A stretch of 64,000 nucleotides of DNA, taken from positions 50,548,489 through 50,612,488 of the forward strand of contig NC_088203.1 of assembly GCF_037126465.1 (NCBI RefSeq), given 5' to 3'. The notes beneath the pieces were generated by a model. It was not told the DNA's origin, searched no databases, and was given only the letters and a program-made list of their open reading frames with translations. The stretch is from Ornithodoros turicata. Its lineage: Eukaryota; Arthropoda; Arachnida; Ixodida; Argasidae. Positions 15,237 to 26,479 of the stretch are shown piece after piece. The first letter of the stretch is position 1, and each line of letters begins with the position of its first letter. Both the position numbers and the translations under genes were made by a program.

Positions 15237-16028
15237 TTACGATCGAAGTCTGATGGTGTCCAGAAATGTCAGAAGAGCTTTGAGCGCAGAGCGTTGCTGG
15301 GCTGGATTAGGCCAGGGACCAAGCAATTTCAATAGGGAGAAGGGGCGAGAGTCCAGCTGATGAAGAGACTGGGAGAGTGTGGTTCGGGAAGGATGGTAGT
15401 GGGAGCAATGAAGAAGAATATGCTCCAGATCCTCAAGGACACCACAGTGGCAGCAGGTGGGAGAGCCAAGTTGTCTCAAGCGGTAACGCCACTGAGCTGT
15501 AAAGGCCACATCGAGGCGCATTCGGTGGATTAATGCAGCATCTTGACGACAGGTGTTTTGTGGCATGCGGAAAGCGAGCGTTGGATCAACTCTGTTCAAC
15601 ATAGAGGGGGAAAGAATGTCGGTTGTCCATTGGCGGGAAGCCAGGGGTGTCACTAGGCGTCGGAGAATTGAACGGCGGTCTCCTCTCAGCAGAACAATGC
15701 TGGTCCGTTTCCGATGCGAGAGTGCTGCTTCTGCGGCGCTGTAGGCCTGCTCGTTCCCCACGACACCACAATCGGCTGCAACCCACTGGAGAACTAGCCT
15801 GTGGCCTGCTGCGTAGATAGTGTGGTAAGCCATTAACACATCTGTGACTAGGGGTGCGGATGGGCCACGTACGACGGAATTTTCAATTGCTTGAAGTGCA
15901 GATTTGGAGCCTGTGAAGACTGCCCATTCCCGCGGTGTAAAATCAGCGATGTGTTGTAGAATGAAAAGAATGGCATAGGCTTCCGCAGCTGTGGAGGAGC
16001 TTGGATGTGAAAGGCGTCTTCTGTGCAC
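15237..16028 (-). pseudogene. LINE RNase H domain and C-terminus
   Basis: 263 codons open on the minus strand. EAYAILFILQHIAD, VFTGSKSALQAIEN and VAADCGVVGNEQAY correspond to an RNase H fold, with some catalytic positions altered (FTGSKSA where the plus-strand copy has FTDSKSA; VAADCG where it has VPAHCG). A CHCGVLEDLEHILLHC zinc-knuckle-like end follows. It is the C-terminal part of the same LINE. Confidence 0.85.
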
Positions 16029-16086
16029 TACGCCTTCGGATGGTATGACGAATGCTGAGGCAGACTTGTTGTTTCGGGATGCGCCA

Positions 16087-17596
16087 TCAGTATATGCTGC
16101 CGTAAACGTAGAAAACTTCTCGTCTACCAGAGCATGAAAATGGGCTCAGGACTTGAGGGGGGACCTGATCTCTTCTTTCCAGAAGGTTTGGAAGGTGTAC
16201 AAAAGTGGGCGGTACCGATAGAGACCAGGGGGCTTCCGGCGGTATAGTGTCCTTAGTTATGAAGTCAGTGAGAGTCTGGCGTGTCCTCTGTGCTACTCGA
16301 TAGAAGTCGCTTTCAGGGCGGTATCGAATTTTCCTGAGGAGTGGGTGGCGGGGAATGTGAGCATGCAAACGGAGGAAGTGCCGAGCCGTTTCACGTTCAC
16401 GGAGAACCTCAATCGGGAGCTCACCAGCTTCAGCCAGTACTTGCCATGTTTCAGCCATTCTTAGTACTCCGAGGCATCGACGAAGGCTTCTAGCAAACAG
16501 GGACCGAAGTGTATTTAATGAAGTGGTTGATATCCTGTGCAGAATAGGAAGGCTGTCAAGCACAGTCGCCCTCACGAATGCCGCGTGAACCGCGGGGAGG
16601 GAATGCTGATCACAGCCCCATCCTGAGCAAGAAAGATGTTGAATTGCGGGGAGCCATCGCTGCAAGGTGTTTAATGTGCCGAGCCCAGCGCAAGTCCGAG
16701 TCGATTACCACGCCGAGGAAGCGGTGGAAGCGTACCGGCTCAAGCTTCTTTGTACCAAGCCAAAGAGGGAATTTGGCCATAGCTTTGTGCGTGAAAGCGA
16801 GCTCGACGCACTTTTCGGGTGAAAGGTCCATCTCAAGGTGTGTGAGGTACGTATGGATATTTAAAGCGAGCAGCAGGCGGCGCTGTATGGCTGGGCGTGA
16901 TTTGCCTACTGTCCAAAGGGCGACGTCATCTGCATACATGGAAAACGACACTTTACGAGGAATTACTGATTGTAGGCCAGCCATCACCACGTTAAACAGT
17001 GTCGGGCTGAGAATGCTTCCTTGGGGGACTCCATGTGGAACAGGATGCTGAGGGCTTTGGCCTTGGGACGTACGGACAGCGACAGTTCGGTCCGTAAGGA
17101 AGTCTTGGAGCCAGATCAAGAGCCGACCGGATACCCCAAACGAGCGCAAGGCCTGCAGCACACAAATGCGCGAGACGGTATGATATGCGCGCTGGATGTC
17201 GAAGAAAACCGCTAGGACGATCCTTCGATGTGCACGAGCATGTTGAACTGTAGAGACTAGGTCGAGAACTGGATCCATGGAGCTTGGGTGGCGACGAAAT
17301 CCAGCCATTTCGTGAGGGAATACACGTTGTTTTTCGAGCCACCAGTCGAGGCGATGCAAAAACATTCTCTCCATCAGTTTTCCCATACAGCTTGTCAGGC
17401 TCACAGGGCGAAAGGAGGATAGGGCATTTGGGGGCTTGCCTGGTTTCAGGATGGGAACAACGAATGCCTCCTTCCATGTATGTGGTAAAAATCTTTGTTG
17501 CTGAGACGTATTATACACATGAAGGAGAGGTTGGAGTGGAGAGCTTGGAGCTTGGAGTGGAATACTATCATGAATGATAGTATTCAATGTTCCCAC
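16087..17596 (-). pseudogene. LINE reverse transcriptase (R1/I-like), broken
   Basis: Two overlapping frames (16610-17596 and 16087-16665) carry RT motifs: PILKPGKPPNALSSFRPVS, then FFDIQRAYHTVS, HGVPQGSILSP and the active-site block SMYADDVALW. The catalytic YADD is intact. Frameshifts near 16640 split the protein. Polymerises cDNA by target-primed reverse transcription in active relatives. Confidence 0.88.
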
Positions 17597-17699
17597 AGAA
17601 AGGTCCGTCTTTCGAGACAGTTCGAGACATGTTATCCGTCGGTCCTTGAGGATCAGGCGCTCGACAAGTTTGATTTCTCAGGAACTGACATTGGGCTCT

Positions 17700-18872
17700 G
17701 ACCCGGCCCCGGCCGGGATCGTCCTGCACTCCTCAAGATCACACGCGCTCCTCAGGATGTCCTGTAGTGTCGTCACGTCCTCGTCAGTGATGGGATGAAC
17801 GCAGGAGGTCCACAGGCTATCATCATTGGAGCTTCCAGTGATTGTCATTTGCGTACATCCTGCGATAGTCAACCGCAGGACAAGCACAGGAGACGTAAAT
17901 TATTTTAATACTGCGTTGTGCATTTTAATACCTGTTAGCAGTAATCAAGTTCCCGATTTATTTCTCATTACCCAATACAGTCAAAGAAGGCGTGCTCATG
18001 CATAAATTCCAAGAAAAATACGAACGAAAATATAAAATAAAAACATATATAGGGGTGCAAATACTGATCGTCGGATTTTAAAGGAATCCGTCATTGTGCT
18101 GCGTTTGACGTGCAGTAAAAGACAGTCTGCTAGACCTTTAACTGCGGTCTTGTCGCATGAGTCCGCAAAGGGTTGGTAGGAGGTTGCACGGAGAATTTTA
18201 TTTCCGAAGAGACAAAAAATAATAGCCTTACACTGTCCAGGCTTCACTTACGATGCATCCATCAAACCAAAGAAGTGAGACACACGGACACTGCCTTGAT
18301 AGCGATTTAATACTAATACTTGATAATTTAATACTCCAAGGAACATCTCACTTCAGATACGAATGAGATACGAAGAGGACTCCTGAACCTTCTGAAGTTC
18401 GGAAGACAAGCAATAAGTTTTATCTGTTCTGTCTTGGAAAGGAAATGCTGCTGCATCATATGGCTTTCTAATTGGTTTCGCTGGTCTTAGTGGCCTACGG
18501 GCCTTTTATATATCTCTCTTTTTTGCTTTGTAAACTGTGACATTCATTGTTTGTGATGAGAAATACGCTGAACAAATACAGATGAGAAACCATGAATGGT
18601 AGCTGGTGACCGAGGTTGAAAATATATAAAAAAACACACACACGCTGACTGGGTGCTACAAAAGTGCCCTCACTTCCCAAAATAAATAATTCACTAAGGT
18701 ATCTGCTTGCTCCCACAGTTGTACTAGCCGCGTCATTTGGTAGCTCCCATAGGAGGTCCTGAGGATATGACGGGGAGTCTGTCACATTTCTAACAAATTG
18801 AGGACCTGGTAGGGAAGTCCTGGGGATGTTATCTTTGTCCGCTGGTGACTTCCCTCGGACGTACACAGGAGG
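17700..18872. other. Unassigned sequence between LINE and mariner N-part
   Basis: No convincing gene. AT-rich 17900-18660 and a stretch repeating GTCCTGGGGATG/GGAGTCTGTCAC near 18720-18860. It may be host or other repeat DNA captured when the mariner was disrupted. Confidence 0.4.
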
Positions 18873-18879
18873 TCATTGT

Positions 18880-19170
18880 GTTCCTGGGGCTGATATACGG
18901 CCGTCTCGGGACCGTTTGCACCACTGAAACGCTTTGCTGCGGCTAAGTGTATCGTTGCCATACTGAGCCTGAAGTCTTCTGTGAATTTCAGATGACTTTA
19001 CGCCTTCATTCACGAGAAACTTCATGACAATTCGCTGTTTGATGTGCTCGCTCACCTCGTTGTCGACCATTTTGTCCAGCACGTGTCTTCTGTTGTGCTC
19101 AAACTTGACCACCACGTGGTGAGCGCGGAGGCCAGTCGCGTGTGAAAATGACGAAAAAGAAGTAGCGCGA
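18880..19170 (-). pseudogene. mariner transposase, N-terminal part
   Basis: The minus strand encodes the mariner N-terminal helix-turn-helix region: EHIKQRIVMKFLVNEGVK, then IHRRLQAQYG and FQWCKRSRDGRIS. Family role: binding of the TIRs. The frame is lost after GRIS, where unrelated sequence begins, so no catalytic domain is joined to it. Confidence 0.88.
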
Positions 19171-19715
19171 GCCATTTGTACACTCAGGAGACAGAAAGTC
19201 CCGGTTTGACTTGAACACCCCTCGTATATAGAAGGATTATATAGCACGTACTCATCGACTAAGCGGGTATAGTTTGTGGAGAGCTATATAGACCAAATGA
19301 TACCATGTTTTTTTAAAGGAATTTTATATCATATCATAAAGTGTTGCCCTTGAGGTCCCACCACTCACCCGGCACACACTATGGAAATCGACAGACGAAT
19401 TAGAAAAGGTATTGCGATTTTATCCTCGCCGTGTAAACAAAAGTACTACTTTCAGTAGGGCGTAAAACTGTGTAATCCTCACGTAAAATAAAGCTATTTC
19501 GTCCGCACAAAAAATTGTTGAATGCATGAACAGACGGTTTCGAACGTCCAGCCTACCTCATTCAATTTTTTAAATTGTCACGCGGGCGTTTGACATCGCG
19601 TATCCTTGTAACCACACATGGATAAAATGATCAAGAAACCCTAAAACAAAGTATGGGGAAGAAGGTACTTTCGAAGCCTGATGGAAGTGGTGCGAAAATA
19701 CTCTCCCTCTATATC

Positions 19716-19746
19716 TATAAATAGGCAACACGAGGTGCCATTCAGT
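19716..19746 (+). promoter_or_regulatory. Promoter of element-2 gene C
   Basis: TATAAATA (19716-19723) is followed by TTCAGTTC (19741-19748), a good arthropod initiator, about 28 bases downstream. A 5' exon runs from there to a donor at 19790/19791 (CACG/GTATGC). Confidence 0.6.
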
Positions 19747-19880
19747 TCGAGCTCCCACCGCAACACCATTCGAGATAGCACAGTGACACGGTATGCTGTT
19801 TAATAGCAGAAGGTTGAATCGATTTCTTTTCCATCCCTCACTTGATAGAACTGACAAAAAGCACATTTTCTGTAGGACGC

Positions 19881-20240
19881 ATGATCCTCGATGTCGTAAC
19901 AACCTTCTTCCAATGGATACCTGAACAGGAAGTGCCGGAAGGAATATATGAAGCTTTCATCAACAAAAGATTCAACGCAGATGACACGATAGACAGCTCC
20001 GTGGACAAGATCTTACGCATGTACTACGAAATCGAGCGAGAACAAGGAGTCCCAATTCTATTCAAAATATCACGCAATCTCGATGAAGTCCTAAAGAGGT
20101 CGGGCTATGAAGACATCGTACCTCTAGATACCCTTCAAGCTCTCCTTTTGCTACGCGTGCTGGTCTATCGGTGGAATCAATGTTGTTGTTGTACGATTTA
20201 CGAAGCGAGCGGCCGGTTTCTCTTTCCAAGAATTGAGTGA
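19881..20240 (+). CDS. Element-2 homologue of gene C
   Basis: 119 aa from ATG 19881 in the second exon. The first exon (about 19743-19790) has no ATG, and the 85 nt intron 19791-19875 ends in TTTTCTGTAG. The intron lies at the same codon phase, directly before the FFQWIP block, as in element 1. Shared blocks: FFQWIP, SRNLDE, LVYRWN. The C-terminal end (CCCC run) is divergent. AATAAACG follows at about 20261 as poly(A) signal. No disabling change seen. Confidence 0.65.
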   Translation: MILDVVTTFFQWIPEQEVPEGIYEAFINKRFNADDTIDSSVDKILRMYYEIEREQGVPILFKISRNLDEVLKRSGYEDIVPLDTLQALLLLRVLVYRWNQCCCCTIYEASGRFLFPRIE

Positions 20241-20551
20241 AACAGTACACCGCTCTCGACAAATAAACGTTTATTTGCAAAAAAAAAATCTATGGATAAT
20301 CTCCATGTGCGTAAACAATGAAGATTTCGCGCTGTCACTAGATACCTTCTATCTACCCAATGGGGGGCAATATGCTCACCGCGCTTAGTTCGCGTTCGCG
20401 AGGGGGATTTGTTTTATATCATAAAAATAGTGGTTGCTTCATTCAGGCATTTATTTCGTGCGCATACGCTTCCCACCAATAATCTCGCTGCTAACATCAA
20501 TTAAGATGACGAAAAACTTGTTTGTGGTATAAAAAGCACAGTGTCCTTTAT

Positions 20552-20827
20552 TCACAACGCTTTAGCGAGGACGTCTTCTAACGTGGAGACAACACGTTCC
20601 TTTCCCTCGACGACGGTAATGCCCAAGCCCGTGCGGTTCTTTTGCCAGTAGTCATGCACCACGGGGATAGAAAACCTTGCATTTATGATTGTCTCGTTGA
20701 TGGGTTCTCCGTTTCTATATCGCTCCAACAGTTCCAACTTGTATCTCACAAACTGTATGATTTTATGAGTACTCCGCACGGGAATAGCTCTCAAAATGTC
20801 ACTAAAATCACTCATCTCCGTGTCCAT
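20552..20827 (-). CDS. Element-2 homologue of gene F
   Basis: 91 aa, minus strand, converging on gene C. YKLELLERYRNGE and VSTLEDVLAKAL align with gene F at 4145-4540, with about half of the aligned positions identical by eye. It lacks the N-terminal 38 residues or so of the element-1 protein; an upstream exon may exist. AATAAAGG lies just past the stop. A TATA box (TTTATATAAAG) on the minus strand near 21275 and a donor near 21190 could be its 5' exon. Confidence 0.65.
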   Translation of the reverse strand: MDTEMSDFSDILRAIPVRSTHKIIQFVRYKLELLERYRNGEPINETIINARFSIPVVHDYWQKNRTGLGITVVEGKERVVSTLEDVLAKAL

Positions 20828-21169
20828 TTAAAAAGTTGTTTGTAAATCTGCCAGCATGCGTTTGCATACGAACTGATCCATCTCACACGACACATTTTAA
20901 AATTGGAAAATACGCGTATTTATTTACCGGGCTTCGCACTTTTGCAGTTGTCAAGTCGCTGCTCATCACTTTTCTTAGCGAAGATTACGTCGGGGGATCT
21001 CTTATCATGCTTGAATCTCTTCAGTGTTTCTTACAAATCTGCACCATGATGCGTGTCATTTACCGCGACGAGTCCCACGCCTCACCCCAACGCATAGTTG
21101 CGATCTCGCGTAAGTCAAACGCATTTTTCAGTGCTCAGGCACACGGAATGAATTGAAAATGAGAACAAA

Positions 21170-21300
21170 TAATAGTTCAGTTACCTCACAACCTCTGGAG
21201 TCTGCTCAGGAATATCAGACAAGTAGCTTCTTGAAGTGCAGATTTAGAACGAGTTGTGTATATATCGCAACTTTTATATAAAGCCTCGATGTGACTATTT
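21170..21300 (-). promoter_or_regulatory. TATA promoter and 5' exon/intron duplicated from the arm gene
   Basis: The minus strand reads AAAATAGTCACATCGAGG, then CTTTATATAAAAG, then a donor G/GTAACTG and an intron with TTATTTGTTCTCATTTTCA. The arm gene upstream of 22400 has the same series (AAAATAGTCACCTCC, TTATATAAG, GTACGTC, TGGTTGTTCTCATTTTCAG). The two genes therefore share a duplicated 5' control region. Confidence 0.5.
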
Positions 21301-21765
21301 TTAAACTCTGACTAAACTGGATGACCCGTGCGCGCGAGCGAATGTTGTACCATGCAAAGGGCTACAGGGGCTGATATAAAGTGTGGGATGCCACAAGCAG
21401 TGCGATAAACCCGTTGGAACTTCCGGGACACCAAAACTCCAAAAACTTCTTTTACAGGAGGTTTTTTCTACTAAAAGCTAGAACTTGTTTTAGCACGCTG
21501 AAACAACCTATGACACGGCTAGCGCGCACGCACCGTGATGTGGGAAACGCTTCTCTTCTTTCCATAATGCTCTGACTTGTTTGATCGCATAGAACAATTT
21601 ATGTTTGGGATATGATATAAAATTGCTTTAAAAAAGCATGGTATCCTTTGGTCTAAATAGCTCTCCACAAACTATACAATCCGTGCTATATATATATAAT
21701 AATCGTATATATATATAATCGTGCTATATAATCCTTCTATATAGCTCCCTATCATATCGCCCTAT

Positions 21766-22218
21766 CTATATAGCTTCCTTATCCATCACCCAACACATAT
21801 TTTCTCTTAAAACAGGAAATACATGTACTTCTATTTTACTGATGATTACATATGGGACACGCAGGCTTTCGATGGTCTCGTTGGGACGTGTCACTCTTTC
21901 TTCGCGTGAGTAAAGATGATTTCGGGCTATGCGACACCCATCCATGAGTTTCTCCTTCTTCTCTAGTTTCAGATCGGGTAATTCATGCATTTCTTGCAAC
22001 TCTTCATCTGTGAATCGCTTAAAACGACTGGGTAGGTACACCTTTACGCGTTTATCGTTTTCCATCGGGAGTTCCACATATACCGCCTCCCCGTGCACAG
22101 TGTCCACCTTGCGTACGTCCAACACGTCCAGCTTTTTGTTCTCCGCAACAATGCTCATCTTCTGAATGTCCCGTCCCGTTTGGCTGACCTTTCCCACGTT
22201 TTTTTTTTTCGTTTTCAT
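21766..22218 (-). CDS. Arm-encoded 'KVYLPSRF' protein, unknown function
   Basis: 150 codons open on the minus strand. It has a basic N-terminus, then VELPMENDKRVKVYLPSRF, FTDEELQEM and a basic C-terminal half. The block 'K+VYLPSRF...+TDEEL' resembles a small-protein family common near virus-like repeats in arthropods, but I cannot name it. A second frame at 22219-22315 continues upstream across a T13 run at about 22201-22213 (A13 on the coding strand) and looks coding, so the real gene probably begins in an upstream exon. An intron at 22316-22394 (GTACGT donor) and a TATA box at 22480-22474 fit that. A decayed copy lies at 13966-14291. Confidence 0.5.
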   Translation of the reverse strand: MKTKKKNVGKVSQTGRDIQKMSIVAENKKLDVLDVRKVDTVHGEAVYVELPMENDKRVKVYLPSRFKRFTDEELQEMHELPDLKLEKKEKLMDGCRIARNHLYSREERVTRPNETIESLRVPYVIISKIEVHVFPVLRENMCWVMDKEAI

Positions 22219-22473
22219 CTAATAAATATATCCCCCCCCAATCACGGGGTTTCTTTAGTTTATTTAGCTTTTCGGAAACAGACGGCATCTCTCGATGACT
22301 TCTCAGTGCAAGTTTCTACGCACAGCGAACGAACTGAAAATGAGAACAACCATTACCTAACTTTCCTCATCTTGAAGACAATAGTAAGACGTACCTTCCT
22401 CGTCGTGCGCCTGACCCAGAGTTGACCCTCGGAAGTAGCTTCACGGAACTCAAATGCGTTGTACATATCTCTC

Positions 22474-22480
22474 TTATATA
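22474..22480 (-). promoter_or_regulatory. TATA box of the arm-encoded gene
   Basis: TATATAA on the minus strand within the same sequence context as the promoter near 21275. A splice donor follows at 22395/22394. Confidence 0.45.
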
Positions 22481-23198
22481 AATCGCCGCTGGAGGTGACT
22501 ATTTTTAGGCGCAATGGTGGTGCGATTTTTTTACACAATCACGCCGGAACAGCCCGTGATATATGGTGCTCGCGCACGTTATAGCTGCGAAGGACGACCC
22601 CATTTGGAACTTCTTGGACACCAAACTGCAAAAGCGAACGCTTTTTTCTTTTGGTTACAGAAAGCTTGTTTCAGCAATGAGCAGGATATGACAGGTGGTC
22701 CGCTTTGACGTGGGCTCATAGGGATTTTTTTTCTTCGCATAGCGTTGTGTGATCACAGTGTACTTTTGGTATACGTTTTAATACGAGTGGCGTCGATGAC
22801 TCGGTAAACATGATTTACGACCTCCGAACTGCGGAAGCTCTGATATAAACGAACTGAAATTAGTGTTTCCCTGCCCTGCTGTACCGCGTCGCGCGAGAAG
22901 TTTGTCAATCTGTGTGCCCGTCATATTTGTAACTCTGGTGCTCTTAAGGTGAGCCCATTTTTTGATGAGATGAACTTGTTCATAATGCAACGAGCATTAC
23001 ATCATCCTAAATTTATATTACTAAGATTGGTGCTTCCAGTAGTGCTCTGTTTAGAAGGAACGAGAAGGTGCGAATATACGCTGACGAAGTCGCGTGAGCT
23101 GTCCACGCGCCGTCGGGAATTCGTGTTTCAGATATTGCTGCATGGTGCTCGTGAATGACAAGTTCGTGAATCTATGTGCCCGTCTGTGTTGCTCTTAA

Positions 23199-26100
23199 AG
23201 GGACTATGAAATGAATTTTTTCTCGTTTTCATCAGAAAGAAAACCTTTTTCCGAGTCTAGAACCAAAATTTTACCTTCATCATGCGAGGAGTATTCTCGG
23301 GAGCGAATTTAAACGGAGCGGCGAAGGGAGGGCAGCTGGCGCCGCGCCGTGGCGAGCTGCCGAGCGGAGACATAGCGGGCAACTTGACGGGACCACGGCC
23401 GGCTCGGCAACACGTAATCGTGACGTGATGCCGAGCCGAAGGATCCCGCCAGGAGCATGCGCAGTAGTTCCCGCGTGTGCGTCCATCGGGAGTGGAAATC
23501 TCCATGACGGCAGCTTCGGCGCGATGGTCGCAGTCTATCGCAGTCGCATTGTCGCATACTGTGGTATTAGTCGACATGCCGAGACGATGTTGGATAGTTG
23601 GTTGCCCTAATTTACGTCAATATTCGCCTCGTATCCAATGTCTCATGCTTCCCAGTGACCGGAGTGGAAAGACGATGCGGTGCCATCGACTAATCGTGTT
23701 TGTAGCGGACATTTGCATGACCGAATTTACGAAGGGTACGCTGAATCTCTTCAACGTACTGGATAACGAGCTCAGTGTCGTCTGAATCAAGGTGTAGCAC
23801 CATCGCAATACCTGTCCACACCGGGGAAAGAACATCCACCTAAACGGCGCAAAGGTGTGAGTATTTTTCGTTATTGGGGCTAACAAAGGTTTCTCAGTCC
23901 GTGTGGTTCAAATGCTATCATAGATTTCAGGACTGCGTGAATGGGTTAACTCTCATCTGCGTGACCCTGAACCTTGCCGCCGCTTACCGCACACAGAGAG
24001 TAAAAAAAAGAAAAAAGAAAATGGAAGTTATCGAATCTAGTCCCTAAACTCAGGTGGTGCACTGTTGATAAAAGTACACTTCGTTTAGCATGATCGTAGA
24101 AACCATACTTCAACAGAATATTTATGTAATATGTTGAACATACGTATCCGTTCTTTGCTCTTCACTCATCGGCTTTCATGTTTACAGGTGACTCCCTCAG
24201 GGGAGCCTGAAACCTGTTACGTGAGACAGCATGATCATTGTAACCCACTATTCAGAGCAGACAAATGCTCTGCATCCTCTTTCCAGATTCCTCTTTAATG
24301 CAGTGTCTTGCCTACCATTCGGGCTCTGTATATTGTTCACAATTTTTTTTTACCTTTTTTGTTATTTGACCTACAGTTTGCTTTATTATGTGCGCAAATA
24401 TGATATTGAGGGGGACATTTTCTTGTTTACACTTCTTATCTTATAATCGTTGCTCAGTTGCATTCACCAGAACTGGAGTTGTATACTGTGTTATTTTCTT
24501 CTCTCAAATCAGGGCAGCCCATGTGTATGGCAGCTGAAGTCTTTCACCAGGGTAACATACCAGGACAACTCCAGCAAGTGCTCTGCAGGTCACCTCTAAA
24601 TTAAAGGAACCTACCTTTGATGCACTATGTCCTCATGAGATTTTGTTCCTGCTACAAATCTGCGCTTTGTTTCACATTACCAAAAAATAACCCTACCAAC
24701 CATTATCATACCAGTGGTGTACTGCTGTGTTCAACCAGTTCAACTTGCCCTGGACATCCTACAAGGCCGTGCAGCTGCTTCAGCCCTTATTTGCTGGTAA
24801 CACTGGTGCCAATACAGTTGTCAGATGAGCTGTGTGACAGTGTAAAATAGAACATATCCTGTGTTCTATTAAAAATAAAAATTATGCATGTATAGCATAT
24901 AATGTGTATATGTAGATGTTAGGTCTTAGTTATTGTCCTATTTTAGCTAAATGTCGACATATCAGCTGTTTGAGTCTGATGCCCTCGTCATTGACGCACA
25001 TACAAGTGTGCCCACACCATCGGAGCAGCCTGCATAGCGAGGACTCTGTCCCCGTGGCAAATGGAACGTTTTTTTCACAAAGAAAGCAGATTTCTGCCAG
25101 AAGACCAACAAGCAGTTTACTTGAAATAGTACCAATTACTTGTCGTTTTTCTAATTGCAAAATATTGGGCATGCTACGTCAGTACTCGGTGTTTTTGCTT
25201 CTTTCCAGTTACCTCAACTGGTGACTTCAAGCTTACCTAACACAATAATATAAGAGGGCAATGAAGCAGGCGAACTGGTGTCGTGAGATTGTGTCCCCAG
25301 TCTTAGGGTTATGGATGTATTACACAGTACTGGAAACCTGGTTGAACAATAAATTTGTTAAACGACAAAGACTTATCAGAAATAAATACGATGTGCAGAA
25401 TACTCTTACGCTACAGCTGAGTTTTTGTAGGCATGATTCTTGGCAATGTTAAATGTTCAGATTTACGACGTGCTCAACATTGAATACAGAATACGTGACG
25501 TGCTCATAAATAAATTCTTGCATGAAACATTATCTTAGGCAAACAAGAAGTCCTTCGACGGAAGATATAGAGCAATCTGTAGAACAATAAATGCAGAGTA
25601 AATCAAAATCGCCTGATGGCACGAAGCTGCTTTGAATAATAACAGTAATTAAGACGAAGAACACGAATTGAAACAAAGTAAAACAAAACATTAGATCATT
25701 AGACCACCCAGTCTTTTACGATAATTCGTGCAAACAAATCGAGCAACAAAGGGGGCATCTTCCAAATATCACAGTCGCACTTCATGAAGCACTTCCTTTA
25801 TTGTCAGATTGCCAGCACGTAAACATAACTGCAACTGACGTAAATATAACTGCAATGCCAAGAAACCACCAGACACTTTCCATTGGTGACGGCGATACAA
25901 CCAATACACGTTGCGGTGAATCGCTAGAGGCCCACGTAACTCGTCACCAAAGCTCTCAAAGCCACGGAGGTGCTTGAGTTCCTTGTTGTGAACGGCCGCA
26001 GAGCAGAAGACGAATACATTCGATGAAAAAGTACAGCTCACATGTCATACTTGCCAGCTCAACTGTAGCAAACGATTCACACGCAAAAAGATGTTCATGA

Positions 26101-26475
26101 CAGCGTGTTATCCGAACGTCTCCAACCAAGACGTAATGCTTCAAGTTCAACCCTCAGACGCCCCCTAGAGACATTGTGACCTTCTATGTGCGACTGGACG
26201 GGGACACAGCCACACTCGACAGCTCGCAGCATTACTTGTCATTGCGCAACACCGGTGACGTAACGGGGCACAGAATTGTGGTCCGTACAGTTACACCATC
26301 GACGGGAGAATGTGCGCGGGAGAGGAGGAACGCCGAAGAGACATTTCGAGCGCGCGCTCCTCGCAGAGTGAAGTGATTTCGTCCGAAAAAAATTGTGGCA
26401 TATCAGTTTTTTCAGCGGGAAGAACAGTTTCCAGCGAAAAAAAAAGTATGGGGTTCGGGAAATTTCGTAGTCCCT
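23199..26475. mobile_element. TTAA-flanked DNA transposon with THAP remnant (Kolobok-like)
   Basis: TTAA at 23195-23198 and 26476-26479 flanks inverted termini AGGGACTATGAAAT / AGGGACTACGAAAT. The uninterrupted target GCTCTTAAGGTGAGC is present at about 22945 and 26675, proving insertion. Inside, a THAP-like start occurs at 23575. TTAA duplication with a THAP domain fits Kolobok-type elements; piggyBac also uses TTAA but lacks THAP. The rest (24-26 kb) holds no readable gene, so it is decayed or non-autonomous. Confidence 0.75.
23575..23785 (+). pseudogene. THAP-domain fragment of a transposase
   Basis: The frame begins MPRRCWIVGCPNL followed by MLPSDR and ends IVFVADICMTEFTKG. This is the start and end of a C2CH THAP DNA-binding domain (MPxxCxxxxC, FP.D, CxxHF), but the second zinc-ligand pair reads CMTE instead of CxxH and the central AVPTYG-like part is not evident. 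No catalytic domain follows in frame. Confidence 0.6.
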
Positions 26476-26479
26476 TTAA

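Larger units (their letters stand above)
15119..17700 (-). mobile_element. R1/I-type LINE, 5'-truncated, inside the mariner
   Basis: The 3' end is at about 15119-15145 with an (AAC)n tail and the same 3' terminus as the second copy at about 41066. The 5' limit is uncertain (17600-17900). It carries the RT and RNase H domains in decayed frames. Its insertion in the mariner, which itself sits in element 2, gives a three-level nest. Confidence 0.85.
14316..19224 (-). mobile_element. mariner (Tc1/mariner) transposon, split by a LINE
   Basis: Terminal inverted repeats: left CGGGGGGTTTCAAGTCAG.CCGGGACTTTT (14316-14345), right its diverged complement (about 19194-19224). TA lies on both sides (14314-14315 and 19225-19226). 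The undisturbed site is preserved in the inverted arm near 21735-21750, where GGGAGCTATATAGAAGG is continuous. The transposase reads on the minus strand and is interrupted by a LINE and by frameshifts. Confidence 0.92.
21608..23198 (-). repeat. Right arm of element 2, inner part
   Basis: Reverse complement of 19225-19340 plus 13966-14315 and of 13540-13770. It includes the empty mariner target near 21735-21750 and, at 22930-23195, subterminal units of about 180 bp (GCTCTTAAGGTGAGC then TGCTTCCAGTAGTGCTC, then CGCGTGAGCTGTCCACGCG) that recur at 26476-26760 and, in part, at 30889-31010. Confidence 0.75.

Noticed and set aside
15237..15744. Host RNase H or exonuclease gene
   Set aside because: Continuous with LINE RT and ending at the LINE 3' terminus; repeated at 40.2-40.8 kb.
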